Source of the DNA: Parasponia andersonii
Taxonomy: Eukaryota > Streptophyta > Magnoliopsida > Rosales > Cannabaceae
Length of the DNA: 64,000 nucleotides
Assembly: GCA_002914805.1 (NCBI GenBank)
Contig: JXTB01000027.1
Location: 553,751-617,750 of the forward strand
Reading direction: 5' to 3'
A model generated the notes under the pieces. The model did no database searches and was not told the origin of the DNA. It was given only the letters and a program-made list of their open reading frames with translations. The position numbers and the translations under genes were made by a program. This document shows positions 36,206 to 48,179 of this stretch, one piece after another (positions within the stretch are counted from its first letter, which is position 1; each line of letters begins with the position of its first letter).

Positions 36206-36639
36206 TATTATTCCTCATTTTTATTTTATATCTTCCACGTTTTTTTTTTTAAGTTACCCTTTTACAAATGCCAACCGCATAAAGTATTGATTTCTTAATA
36301 TCTTTTTGAGCTTATATGTCTAATTCTTTTACGTGTTTAGAGTGTATTTTCTAATTTACCCAATTTTTACCTGTAGTATAACTTCTTTGACGATTAGTTA
36401 GAATTCTATGATTAATGGTCATAGACTTAGAATTATGAAAGTCCTAAAATATGGTAAATCATTTTGGCCCAAAAAACTCTTAGATTCATCCATTCCCATG
36501 TTCTTCTCCTATCCTGATATGTGTCCTAAACTTGCCAAACAAGGAAAAATTTGAAAGAAGGGAATCTTAGCGAAATGGCCAATTTTTACCCTTCATTATA
36601 ATAAATGTCTTTATTATTAGCTTTAGAGCCAAATGGTCA

Positions 36640-39158
36640 TGTCACGACCCAAACCCCTGAGTAGTGGCAGAAAGAGAATTTCACTAAAATTGGAAATTCT
36701 TTTTTTTTTTTTTTTCCGTATTGTGAATTCTAACTAGTGGACCTATCCCATAGTTTATAGTCAACAATAAACACTGACTGAAAAATTATTAGAAAAACTA
36801 AATTCTCAGACAGTTCACTGAGCATCATCATTCACACCTCAACATCAAGCTAATATGGCATATATAGTTTACAGACATATTCAAAGTAATACACTTATTT
36901 GAATGCTAACAATATCTATTTATTTAACAAGATTTAAACATAAGTCTTAAATTCATACTTTTAGCATTACTAAGTCACAAACTATGAATAAAAGATAGCC
37001 TCTTATTCCGTTTGTTGATCGTCAATGTTATACTGGACACCACATGTGGAGAAAGTAGAGAGGGTGAGCATAAATGCTTAGTAGGTTACCCAATTTCCCT
37101 TTTTGGGAAAGTCTTTTATAAATCTCAAAATATCTACATGGTTAGTAGTACTGGAAAGTATTTCTATAAATATTAAGAATTTAAACCATTTACAGAAAAT
37201 CATGTTAAAACCAAAACCAGATATCTAGGTCAAAACATATAAAGTTTTAATTAAAATAAGCATAATACACATCACATAAATCAACACATCACATGAGCTC
37301 TCATCCTCTCATCACGACTAGAGTAACTTAGACTACATGTATTGAGTAGTCCCTGCATGACATCTATCTCTGGAAACCGGAGGGACACCCATGTATCTAA
37401 TCCTACCGAACTGGAGGGGCATCGAATACCTATACCTACCGAATGGAGATAGTCAGAAAACAAACCCCGCGTGGGTTTACGGACTCTCACCGAAAGTGGG
37501 TGTACTAGTCTGCCTACTACAATACCGTAATGCCTAAGATGACTCTCATGCATGATCGTATGAAATGTGCAATATTTGGAGTCTCAAACAACCATGCAAT
37601 GGTTTAACATTTTAGACATGCTCTGATTTTTAATTAAAAATCCATTTTGTACTTAAAAATCCAAAAGTACAGTTTTTATGGTTTGACCAAATTCTAAATA
37701 TAAAACTTGTATAAAATCATATGTAAAAATATCTAGAGTAGTCTACAATGTTTCACAAATTCATAGTTCATTAAAATAACAATTCAAATAATTTTATTTA
37801 ATAAAATCACGAAATTTCATTTGTCAGAATAAATTCTAATTTTAGTAAAAATAATAGAAAATATGGAAATTGAATCCCCTACCTCGAAATAGTAGTTATG
37901 TTGAGCTAATGACGCTCGAAATATCCTCAATTGATCACCAGGTTGTTCGGACAGTTGTTTTCAAATCTTGTCACATTCACTTGAAAAGTTGACTTTTCAA
38001 ACGGAGTCTCAGATTGAGAAACAGAGGTCACAACCAAATTCAGAACACCCAAAAACGTTGGGTCAGATATAAAGTTCGTCGAAAACGGGTCCTGGTACGG
38101 AACCGACCTGTGGTACGTAAAACGGTGCAATTCACGAGATATTTTCTCGATTTTCGTGCCACTTCGGAAAATAGTGGTATTTTATATCAAACTTCATGTC
38201 CCGACCTTACTAAGTCCAAATTCGAAGTCAGAACTCAGTTTCGAGGTCCCGAACTTTAAATGAGCTCAAAAATCCGAAAATTATAAAAATACCACATTTT
38301 GAAAATAATTAGAAAAATACCATATTTTCATCCCGATAATTAACGATCTCACAATTACCGTTTTAACACTTCAAAATCATGAAATTTCATATTTCAAACT
38401 CTTCTTTCACGTGGTAAAATTTTCTCGGGATAAATAACTCAATTCCAAAATAATTACGAAAATACCATAAAAATTAAATATTAAAATATTGCTATAGTAG
38501 TCAACAACTCGCCGGAATTGAGTTAGAGGCCGAGAGTGGTCGGAACTGAAAGCTGGAGTTGAGACGAGTCCAATGGTGGTGGTGGTGAGGTGATCGGACG
38601 TCAGACAGCGGAACGACGAGCCAAAATCTGATCGGGTGGTGCGACCTTCGGACAACTCTATCTCTGGTGAAAGGCGGCAGAATGAGACGGCGGCACTAGA
38701 CGTGCCTTCATCAGCGTCTTTCAATCACGGCAGGTAGGTGCGTCGGGCTCTTCGGTAGCCGATGGTGATCGCATGTGAACAATAGCAGAGAGTGCATCGG
38801 GGGACCTCAGCGGAGAAGAAAGAAGAAAATGCGGGTTTATATGTAATTTTCGGAAACTGTAGCAGTGGGACACATGGCGCAATCTGGTTTGACCGAAAAA
38901 ACTTTATGAAATTCCACTTTGGCCACAAATTTTTAACAGATTCTTTTACTTTAGTCCTTCCTTAATTATACTTTTGTCCCCAGTTTGTAATTTCTTTTTC
39001 ACTTTTGTCCCAAATGCACTTAGACTTTATTTTGTCTAAGTTCAACACCAATAATTTAATTTAGAATAATTCAAAAATGTAGAATTACCAAAATACTCTT
39101 GAATTAAAATTACTTAATTACCCTCACAAAAATTTACTCAAGTTTATCAGTTCTAACA
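36640..39158 (-). mobile_element. Solo LTR, Ty3/gypsy Tekay/Del type
   Basis: The plus-strand sequence at 36640 (TGTCACGACCC...GTAGTGGCAGAAAG) is the reverse of the LTR end at 61925-61957 in the element at the right of the window. Both share a mid-LTR block at 37290-37550 with GAGCTCTCATCCTCTCAT and repeated GGAGGG-type units, matching about 61100-61290 in reverse. Both also have a GC-rich transcript-leader-like block (38500-38850 here). No coding region or second LTR adjoins, so it is a solo LTR of about 2.5 kb. The two copies are clearly diverged, which suggests an older insertion. The right end is approximate. Confidence 0.75.
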
Positions 39159-39209
39159 TAATGTATACCAATTTTAATATATCAAACCTCAGATACACTC
39201 ATATAACTG

Positions 39210-39240
<31 letters not shown>
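39159..39240. repeat. (TA)n microsatellite
   Basis: A TA run at about 39211-39238 lies immediately left of the MITE; a second broken TA run follows it at about 39479-39510. Confidence 0.9.
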
Positions 39241-39241
<1 letters not shown>

Positions 39242-39478
39242 GTTGCCAATCTAATAGGTATTTTTTTTCTTTACCTATGGGTAGGTATTTTTTTTTTTAG
39301 CCGTTGGATCACCATCTAATGGTGATCCAATGGCTAGAATGAAGTACATAAAAAGAAGTGCATCATTAATGCTCTTTCTCTCATTTTTTACAATAAAAAA
39401 ATATACATATTAAATTTTCATTGGCAAAATTGATACCTATGCATAGTTAAAAAAAAAAAAACCTACTGAATTGGTGTC

Positions 39479-39480
<2 letters not shown>
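39241..39480 (+). mobile_element. MITE, GGTTGCCAAT family, copy 3
   Basis: Begins GGTTGCCAATCTAATAGGTA and ends ACCTACTGAATTGGTGTC, with inner TACCTATGGGTAGGTA and poly(T)/poly(A) tracts, as in the copies at 14699 and 20986. It has TA microsatellite on both sides, consistent with insertion into a TA run. An internal GTTGGATCACCATCTAATGG palindrome is present. No coding sequence. Confidence 0.75.
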
Positions 39481-39509
<29 letters not shown>

Positions 39510-39511
39510 TA

Positions 39512-40182
39512 GAGAGAGAGTAAAAAATAAAACTAATTTACTGATATGAGACACAGTTTTAAAACGATATAATGGCCATTTTATTATAAAAGAACATGGA
39601 CGTTAATCAAAATAGCATAAAATGCCATTGTTGTAAAAATACTCAAAAGGAAAAAGGATATTGGATGGATTTAGATTTTTTTTTTTGGTCCAAATGACCT
39701 TTTTTGTTCTTCTCACACATATTGTGATTACTGGTTACAAATTTTATGACAGACAAAATCATTTTGAAAAGTAGTCATAATATATATGTATATAATATTA
39801 GTCCAAATGACTTCTATGCGCAGGTTCAAATGCCAAAAATATCTAAAATCCGACATTTTGTGTCTCTGTGGCCTGTGGGTCGTTTGAATACAAGTACTAT
39901 ATACTAATATACATATTGCCCGCTGCATGTCACAACATGTACAATCATCGGTTTCTTTCAGTTTTGTGCTTTCTCCGGCTCCACTAGACATTAACCGTAA
40001 AGTACGTATTTTGAACTTTTGGTTTTCATTAAAAAAAACCAACGTAACGTATATATTAAACTTTTAGTTTTCCTATAAACGCGTAGCTTTCGGTACTTTT
40101 TTTTTCCCTATCTGTTTTCGTTACTTTTGCGAGAATAACCTTTTATAAGGATCGCGTTCAGATAAATACTAGGCGTAGACGG
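39512..40182. other. Non-coding stretch
   Basis: AT-rich DNA between the MITE and the solo Tat-type LTR. No supported gene or element seen. Confidence 0.45.
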
Positions 40183-40881
40183 AAGTTTTGTCAACAATAA
40201 ATTTAAAAAAATTGTAAGTTGTGACTTGTATAAAAATGGTTAATTAACTAAAGTAAATAAAGATACAGAAATTTTATAGTGGTTCAGCTCTAAAAAAGAT
40301 GAGCTTATCTTCGTTGTTTTTTACTATTTTCTGAGAATTACAAGAACTCAAAATTACAATGTGTTGTCCGGAAAGAAGAAGCAAGAGTTAAAAAGGTTCT
40401 CTCAAAAATTCCTCACCCTCCCAAGATCAGAAAAAGTCCAAGAAGATTCCTCGTTGAAACATTGAACTCCCTTTATATGGATGATGATAGCTCAATATTT
40501 CCCAATTGTGAGAATGGGTAACTGTACAATCGGGCAATACAATTTGAGTAACAATATAACTGGGTAATCACTTAAATGAGGTGACTGATTGGTTTTTAAA
40601 GAGAAACTTTTGTTTCCTTTTCTTTGTAGATTACCCGTTTGACGAAGCGTATACTAGTCTTTTTTTCATTCTGGTCGCACTTAACTTGTTCGGAGGAGGT
40701 CGCTTTAAACTTGTTCGGAGGAGATCATTTTAAACTTGTTTGAAGGAGGTCGCACGTAACTCTTTCGGAAGATGTCGCACTAACTTATGCGGTAGAGGTC
40801 GCATGTAACTCTTTCAGAAGAACTCGCACTTAATTTTACTCATGCGACTTGATATAGAATTTTAAAACGTAATTAATTACA
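40183..40881 (-). mobile_element. Solo LTR, Tat/Grande-lineage Ty3/gypsy
   Basis: Shares with the LTR at 58705-59359, in the same orientation, the end TCAACAATAAATTT, the TTTTATAGTGGTTCAGC block, TGAGCTTA and a run of AGGTCGCA-type tandem units (40680-40830). No internal domain adjoins, so it is a solo LTR. It is noticeably more diverged than the 53400 and 58705 LTRs are from each other, so it is an older insertion. Confidence 0.75.
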
Positions 40882-41505
40882 CGAGTTAAATAAACAATAT
40901 TTAAAAAAAAAAAACCAACAATAATAGACTTCAAGCATATATATTTTTTCTATAAATATATAATATTTCTCCTGGATATTTCGAATAGTTCCAATGCCCA
41001 CTGATGTGATCGACAACCATTCTTCTCCCCATTTAATATTTTTCATCTTTTTTGTGATTCCAAATTTTCAAGACATGCAAATTTGTCCCCTTGCTACAAC
41101 GCGTTACACGTGTAAGCCGCCAAGCCCCACAAAGTACTAAATCCAATAACTCAATTTGGCGCCATCGAAGCTACACGCAGCATGCATCGCAAACATGCAT
41201 ATATCTGCTACACAATTCTTCCAACAAACAAGAAAATGAAAGATAAACACAGTTATAATTAATATATTCAACCTAAAACCTCAAATCAAACTCAACTATA
41301 ACCAATTAGAACCACCAGTTTAATCCCAGTAGAAACCTTCCTCACATCATACGTACGTGGCCTGTGTTGCTTCCAAGGATTGGCTTGGCAAGCCTTGCCA
41401 TCACTCATGATTCTCTCCCTTAAAACCCCATCGACTCTCAAAATCCACTTCTTCACAATTTTCCCAGCTCCCAAACACTAAGAGACAAAATTATAATTAA
41501 CCAAG
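40882..41505 (+). promoter_or_regulatory. Upstream region of the 41506 gene
   Basis: Non-coding DNA between the solo LTR and the single-exon gene; the 5' leader is expected in the last 100-200 bases. The ATG at 41506 follows AACCAAG, an acceptable plant start context. Confidence 0.4.
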
Positions 41506-43116
41506 ATGGACGTTTGGTCATGGATATGTGAGTTGCCGAACTCGGACGATTGGAGTACAGAGTCAGACCCATCACCCGCATTCGTACTTGCGAGTTCCGG
41601 TACTTCAACTCATGACAGCTCATCAACTCGGGCTATTCAACTCAGGGCTGAGAAAGCCTCCGGCTCCAACATTGATTCCCTAGTGACCTTCTCCGTTTGC
41701 CTTCAGGGCTTCCAGCACGTCAGCTCCCAAAAGATTCTCTGGGTTTCTGACACGTGTTCACTATCGTCCGAGAAGCCGTTTCTCCCTCTGGTCCTTCAGC
41801 TTCTCCAGGAGATCATCTCCCGTTCGCCCACCGCGCAAGATAGCACCTGCCCTCGTTCCCAGCTCCAGAAGCTCAAGCCCGACGTCGTTTCATGGATTAT
41901 GGATTCCCACGCGCCCGAGTCGTTCTCTAGCTTCTTCAATCTCGTCCTCCTCACGCGCCTCTTCTGGCTCTGCGCGTGCGACGCCCCCACCGAAGTTGGG
42001 TCCTTCTATTTTCGGTCCTTGTTAGCTCCGAAGCTCGAAGCTACGTCGTTTAAGAGCTCACCGGCTTTGAGGACCTTTTTCCTTACCGTAGGAGTAGATG
42101 CTGAGCTGTGCTTCATGCGCACCCTCGGGTACATGTTAGCAAAATGGTATATTTTAAGGGAGGTGGGCGTAGGATTACAAACGCTAACTCCACTGTTGAC
42201 GTCCCCGAATCTCGGGTTCTCTTACGCGACTGAGGCCCATGGGTTCTGGATTCTGAAGGGGTACGCGCCGGTCTGGGGGATGAAACTTACGCGCTCCAGC
42301 GTCGAGAGGGGTCAGTTCCCGGCTTTAGAAGCAAAAGACGCGGTGCTAAAATACATGCTGGCGCACCAGCAGCTCGAGGCCGTTATTCAATTGGAATACA
42401 CGGTTGGATTCTACGAAGGGCTGATTCAGGTCAACGCGCGCGTGGACAACCTGCGCCTCCACGTGGCAAGGCTCGGGTACAACAGCTACAAGAACGATGA
42501 CGACGTGGAGCTCGGCGAGGAGAGGCATTTCCCGTCGAGGATCCGGGTCTGGGTCGGGCCGGAAATCGGGGCGAATTACGTGGCCGGGCTGAGCCTGGGC
42601 CGGTCCACGGACAACGGGGTGAGAGAGATCGAAACCCAGAACATCGTGAAGGGCAGTTTGGGAAAATCAAACAAGACTCCGAAGATGAATGCCACGGGGA
42701 GGACTTCGAGCCGGACGAGGCGGAGCAACTGGCGGTGGGACCAGGACGCCGAGGGGAACGCGGCGGTGTTTGATGCGGTGCTGCACGACAGCGCGACGGG
42801 CCATGAGGTCGCGGCGCGGAGACAACCGGGTACCGGTGGAACCTACGAGGGGTTGAGGGACCGGTACAGTGGGCCGAATAGGGCGTTTACGAAGAAGGGG
42901 GGATTGGTACTAGCGGGAGATGAGTACGGACAGGAAGTAGGGTGGAGAGTGAGTAAAGAGATGGAAGGGAGTGTGTTGAAGTGGAGGATTGGAGGGCAAG
43001 TTTGGTTGAGTTATTGGCCTAATGGGGTGAAGAGTTCGTATTTTGAGACTAGGTGTGTGGAGTGGTGCGATGAGGTTGATTTGCCTCTTATTCCGGCCAA
43101 GTTGTTGAGCTATTAA
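41506..43116 (+). CDS. Unassigned intronless protein, 536 residues
   Basis: One uninterrupted frame of 536 codons, GC-richer than all surrounding DNA, which supports real coding. I do not recognise a named domain and make no functional call. The N-terminus is MDVWSWICELPNSDDW. A hydrophobic stretch around residues 145-158 (SSFFNLVLLTRLFWLC) and a second near 200-220 (TFFLTVGVDAELCFM) could be buried helices or weak membrane segments. There is no clear signal peptide. Middle: HGFWILKGYAPVWGM (about 246-260) and a stretch rich in Val/Leu/Arg around 290-350 (VRVWVGPEIG-like). Late part: a basic patch RTSSRTRRSNWRWDQD (about 401-416). The C-terminus is rich in Trp/Gly, with WRIGGQVWLSYWPNG and TRCVEWCDEVDLPLIP. 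The start is the first ATG of the frame. A (TA)n run follows 25 bases after the stop. It looks like a conserved plant protein of unknown function, probably not transposon-derived. Confidence 0.85.
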   Translation: MDVWSWICELPNSDDWSTESDPSPAFVLASSGTSTHDSSSTRAIQLRAEKASGSNIDSLVTFSVCLQGFQHVSSQKILWVSDTCSLSSEKPFLPLVLQLLQEIISRSPTAQDSTCPRSQLQKLKPDVVSWIMDSHAPESFSSFFNLVLLTRLFWLCACDAPTEVGSFYFRSLLAPKLEATSFKSSPALRTFFLTVGVDAELCFMRTLGYMLAKWYILREVGVGLQTLTPLLTSPNLGFSYATEAHGFWILKGYAPVWGMKLTRSSVERGQFPALEAKDAVLKYMLAHQQLEAVIQLEYTVGFYEGLIQVNARVDNLRLHVARLGYNSYKNDDDVELGEERHFPSRIRVWVGPEIGANYVAGLSLGRSTDNGVREIETQNIVKGSLGKSNKTPKMNATGRTSSRTRRSNWRWDQDAEGNAAVFDAVLHDSATGHEVAARRQPGTGGTYEGLRDRYSGPNRAFTKKGGLVLAGDEYGQEVGWRVSKEMEGSVLKWRIGGQVWLSYWPNGVKSSYFETRCVEWCDEVDLPLIPAKLLSY

Positions 43117-43138
43117 ATAGAGGAGCTTGCTACACTTA

Positions 43139-43140
<2 letters not shown>

Positions 43141-43178
<38 letters not shown>
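43141..43178. repeat. (TA)n microsatellite
   Basis: About 18 TA units, 25 bases after the stop codon of the single-exon gene, probably in its 3' untranslated region. A shorter TA run occurs at 43320-43336. Confidence 0.95.
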
Positions 43179-43180
<2 letters not shown>

Positions 43181-43810
43181 ATGGTGGTTAAAACCAGATA
43201 CAGAAATAGTGAGTGTATGTATATGTAGATTATATGTTAGTAGGAACTACTGAACAATATAATAATTGAGGAAGATGTAATGTCTAATGCTGTGTTATTT
43301 GATTGTACAATGAGTACTCATATATATATATATATACTTGTGTGTGTGTAACGGTTTGATTTGCTCCAACGGGAGTGTATGATTTCCTCCTTGAGTTGTG
43401 GTGTGAGATATAGTTATCTTGTCAGGAACTATTAATTAGGAAGAATGTTATTTAGCGAATAGGAGTTGGAAGAATATTGTCGAACTTTGTAGGTGTAAAT
43501 TGTGAAATCTATGAGAATTATGTCTATAAATGCAGACATGGACGTTGAGTGGAAATCTACGAGAATTATATGTAAAGAATATTAAACGGAATTCGGAAAA
43601 AAAAAAAGAAAAAAACGATTGATTTTGGTTTTATCCTCGTTCGAAGGATGGACATTCCCAAATATCGATGCTGTATCCGCACTGCATCAATCCGTGCGGC
43701 TTTGTACAATTTATAAAAGTTTTGAAGTGTTTTGTGTTATTCTGTTATTTTAATCAGTTCTTCAAATATCCTGGAATGTACGTTGAATATTCTTTACGGC
43801 TTCTTTGATG

Positions 43811-44192
43811 TATTGGACTAGGACCAGGACGAGGACTGGAATAGATTATTTGTTCTAATCTTGATACCACTTTGGTATTAGGATAAATAACATATATCCA
43901 AAATTAATTTTTTTGAGTAAGATAAATAGTCTCACTCAAAATGCGTGATTATTAATCCCGCACATTATTATTATTAGTGGGCTAATCTCTTTTTGCACAC
44001 TTCCATGCTAGTAGGTCCCACTTTCATAGGTTTTTTAATTACTTTGAAATTTAAATTAAATTAAAAAAAAAAGTTATATCTCATTGTATACAAAATAATG
44101 GTAATACAATTTAATACTACGCTAAACACATGTTTCAATCCGACACAATCATCCCATCCAATCCCCTGTACGAAGGTCCAAACGGAACCTTA
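43811..44192. mobile_element. MITE, PIF/Harbinger (Tourist)-like, second copy
   Basis: The right end GTCCAAACGGAACCTTAA is the reverse of the common plant terminal AGGTTCCGTTTGG. The left part ATTGGACTAGGACCAGGACG matches the opposite end imperfectly and seems shortened. The interior shares GAGTAAGATAA and TGATTATTAATC-type strings and a GTAGGTCCCAC block with the MITE at 20514-20923. No coding sequence. Confidence 0.6.
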
Positions 44193-44611
44193 ATTTTTTT
44201 CTTTTTCTTTTGATTTATAGAATCTATGTTTATTAGATGTAATTTTGTAATTAAATGTAATAGTCTTATGAAAAGAAAATTAATTGAAAAGCAATAACAG
44301 ACACAATTTGCGAAGTCAAATTTGCCAAGTTTCTGTTTGAGGCCCATTTTGTCAAAAGTAGTTCGAATGTATGTATTCTCTAAACTTCAGAAATTGATGA
44401 ACATACCATATCGCAAACAGTTTGGGATTTAGTGAAAATTAAATGTGTGGTTCGGTTTCGCAATCTTCCTGTGATTGCTCTGACTCCTATGTCTTTGTTC
44501 TACTAAAAGGAGCCAAGTTGAAGCATCTGGTCAATTATTTATGTCCATCCAACTGTCATTTATTATATATTTTTTTTCCAATATAACATTATTAGTAATC
44601 ACCTGGTTTAG

Positions 44612-47600
44612 AGTAGCCAAGCTGAGGGAATGGGCTAAATATTTGAGGCCTGAAAGCATGAGGTGTTGTACTGTGTTTTGGGCGATGGCGTATAAGATAG
44701 CTTGGAAATTTGGAAAGGGAAGAAAGAGGAGTGGGACGACAAGCAGTGCATATTTCGAGGTAAATATGTAAGTCATAAAAGCTCTATTTTATGTTGATTC
44801 TTAATCTGAATTAATTATGTATCAAACAAGTTAGGATAATTACAATAGACTGTAAAGGGACAGAATTTTTATACTTGTTCCTCTCTCTTGTAAGCAAAGC
44901 CAACTATTTAAACATTGCAAGGAAGATCAAGTACTTCTGACTAGATATTGCTTTTAGAGTACCTCTTTTTATTAACAAAAGTTTGTGAACTATCTTAATA
45001 TTTTTGAGCTGATAATATGTTTTCTGTGTCAGACCGGTTGTAGCATGCAATATATAAGGTTACAAACGTTTATAATAAATGTTTTGATACATAATGTTAC
45101 CGAAATATTATGCTCCAACTTTGAGTAGAATTTCGGTAGCACTTCAATACAAAGGATTGTTGACCGTCGAAGGCTGTGTTCCACACAGAGTCCTTAAAAC
45201 TGATTCGCTCCCTCCACCAGAATGCTTGAGGATTTGCAAGCGTCAGTCTCCCAGGATACAACGACGAAGAGCAGCAGGTGAAACACCAACACCTCCACTC
45301 TACGAACTGGATAGCTTTGAACTCAAAATTTTTAGACACTCGAAAAACTCTAGCTAAAAAAAAACTGAGGAACTCAAGAACACTTGAGAGAGAATGGTAA
45401 AGAGAAGAAGGCTTCTGTTTCTTTGTTTTGGTGTGTAGAATGAAGAGGGGAAGCTCACCTTTTATAGTCTCCAAGGAGGGACTTGGTAGCAAAAACCAGA
45501 AATATTTTCCATTAATCTCAAAACGTTTTCCAGTCATTAAACTTTTCGTTTTCCAGATTTCTGTTACTAACGTTTCATTCATTAACCTGTGTAATAAAAT
45601 CCAAAACGTTCAGTTCATTTTGGTTCATAATGGAAGAAAAAAAATATTAGGCCACAACAAAAGGTTGGGCTCTTACTATGGTCCAAGTTTCGGCCCAGCA
45701 TTCGTGTCCGCAGGTGCGGGCACACACGAGCCCATGCAAATTCAGGCCCAACCCCGAAGATTTGCACTCCCCCTGCGCGCACCTGAGAGAGCATCTGTGG
45801 TTGTTATTCTTACCACCATCACAAAACAAGGTTCTATATAAACCACTTGCACCATGCATTTCCCACCAATGTGGGATTATAATATTTTCCTTTCATTTTC
45901 CATTTCAATGGTGCACTTTTGAGCAACAATTTCTCATTCATCCGTGCACCATTTTGAGCGTGTGAATATACGAAATCGATCTCCTCGCAGAGGAGAACAA
46001 GAATTCACTAAGATCTTTCATCAACAAGATGTGGATCCCACTCAATTTTTAGCTTCAAAATGGTCCATGAAAATGGGTTTTATAACAAATTTAATCTTTA
46101 AAATCCACTTGGGCTTCCAAGCCCAAGCCAAGCCCAAATTGTTTCCTTAACCCATTTACCCATTTTTATCCAACATTCTGTTGCTTTCATTTTCAGTGGA
46201 AACATGAACCGAGGCATTATGCTTTGAGTGCTCAAACAATTTCTGTTGGAAGAAAGCTAGGTAAGATCCTTTCCCCGTATGTATTTGTCCCATTTAGAAC
46301 TGAGAAGTAAATGAAAATGAGGTTTGCATATGTTTATCGAAAGACTAATGAGTTTGTATCTGTTTGTTACAAATTATTCTAATATGAAGAAGTCAAGCTC
46401 CTTGTTTATAGTGCAGTATTATATACTAATTGATACTTTTATTCAATTACAGATCACTAGTGCAGACTTTGCCGTAGTGACTTCTCTTTCTTGTAATATT
46501 GTTATCTTTAAATTGAGTACCTCTTGTCCTTTATTTGTGCATGTCTTCCCTACTTATACAGAGTGTAACAGAAGTTGCGTTTCTGAAGCTCTTGTTGCTC
46601 TTCATTATGTTGACATGTCAATTCTTCTGTGACCCACTATAGACACATTGCACAACAATGGTTGGTATTTCTATCACTCCTGAGACACCAAATGACGGTA
46701 AGCTGGTTTGATCATGGTTTGTACTAACTTTTGAGTATTCAAGATCTAGTGCTGCTGACTTGTTCTACTAGATTTCTCTAGAGAATTGATTCGATATGAT
46801 GCTTAATTCTTATTTTCTAGATGGTATCTGGATGGTCTTGTGAGGTTTATGATTGATTTGTTTATCAGGAAGTACTTGTGAAATAATGAGGCACAGTACA
46901 GAAGATACAAGGTATTGGAACATGTACAAGTGCATATGAAATACAATTTTTATCATACATGGGGATTAATCGTATTGGTCTTCTTTTTCCTATACCTTGA
47001 TGAGATATCCCACAGTTTTGTTGCCTTGAAGTAGTATCTCTGTTTCTGGTTTATTATAGAAGAAACCAAACAAATTATTTATGTTTTGATGCAGTTGCTT
47101 AATAGCTTAGCTCCACCTCTGTATTTCTGATAGCCATTCTTTATCAACTGAATTCCTCACTTCAATACTACCTTCATAGTATTTTATAGTTCATGTTTGA
47201 TCATAGTTTGTTATTATAGTTTGATCAAGAAAGCAAAATACATATAGTTGTCTTCTCTACATCTTCAAATTCAATAGCTAAATATTTATGCAGGCAAATT
47301 CTGTTGTTTGCAGAGCAGACGTTAGTGGTGCTACATCCTTGATTTCATTTGCTTCTAAGGATTTGTATGATACTCATTCCATTGGTCTATACAAAAAGGA
47401 TAAGGTCATGAAAATCTGTGAGTTAGAGTTGAAGTTTCATTTCTTTTGCTTGGAAGAACAATATTTTTCTTTCGTTTATTTGTGAATGCTTTTCATATTT
47501 GATATTTATCTTCTTGTTTGTGTTTTTGTATTTGAAAGTGGCCATCCTTGAAATGTTGGAAAAGCTAATGGAACTCGAGTCAGGGACCTCAGTCTTTCTG

Positions 47601-47930
47601 AAAAGTAAATATCCTTGTGATTCTTTTTTTTTTTTTTTTTTCTTTTTTTAATCTAGTGCTGTCTTAATATGTGAGGAAGTTCATAGCTTAATGTACAGTA
47701 ATATGTGGCTGCAATACTGGTTGATATGTACACTAGTTTTTCCTTATTGGAGAATCAATATTTGCTATCGATAATGTCGGTGACTAATTTGATAACAGTA
47801 AATTTAACAAAAGACTGTTTTGTTTTTACAGTTTATTGTAAAACATTACTTGCACTCGAGCAGAAATTGATGAGACCCCATCCAAATGGGTTGACTGTGT
47901 TACAGGATTTTGGCGGATGTAATTAAATTG
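44612..47930 (+). pseudogene. Scattered exon-like pieces of an unrecognised gene
   Basis: Several short blocks look like exons. 44612-44759 (REWAKYLRPESMRCC...) has an acceptor TTTAG and donor GAG/GTAAAT. 46197-46260 (WKHEPRHYALSAQTIS...) follows in phase 0 and has donor TAG/GTAAGA. Others are 46643-46697, 47295-47417 (ADVSGATSLISFASKDLYD), 47539-47604 (AILEMLEKLMELESG) and about 47830-47924 (LLALEQKLMRPHPNG, then a stop). The first two join cleanly. The later ones do not join in a consistent frame; for example block three carries stops in the frame needed. The protein is not one I recognise. Either a decayed gene or a gene whose true splice sites I have mis-set; an apparent retroelement piece sits in the first intron. 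Confidence 0.35.
45093..46176. mobile_element. Possible solo LTR within the exon-like locus
   Basis: Starts TGTTACCGAAATAT (45093) and ends TTATCCAACA (46176), giving TG...CA ends. Inside is a non-coding, LTR-like composition including ACCAATGTGGGATTATAAT, a motif style frequent in plant LTRs. No matching second LTR or clear target duplication was seen, so the call is tentative. If real, it lies in the first intron of the exon-like series at 44612-47930. Confidence 0.3.
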
Positions 47931-48179
47931 TTGTTAGTAGCCGAGTTTTAGATTGTTATGGTTGTATTTCGGAGCAAGAGTGGACACGATTTAAGAATTT
48001 TTTTGATGTATTTTGACTCTTAAGTGACTGGTTCTTGCGAGCTAATGACATTTGATGTTTTATAATAATAGAATATTATTTCATCATTAATCTAATAGTA
48101 ATTTTCAATTTTTCTATGATTTAACAATGGTTCATTACTTAAAGCGTTGTCTTTTAGTTATTAGAATGTACTTTTTTTA

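Noticed and set aside
37281-37553. 90-codon minus frame
   Set aside because: Falls inside the solo LTR, over its repeated GGAGGG blocks.
45097-45582. 161-codon minus frame
   Set aside because: No recognisable domain; lies in LTR-like non-coding sequence and overlaps another frame of similar size on the plus strand.
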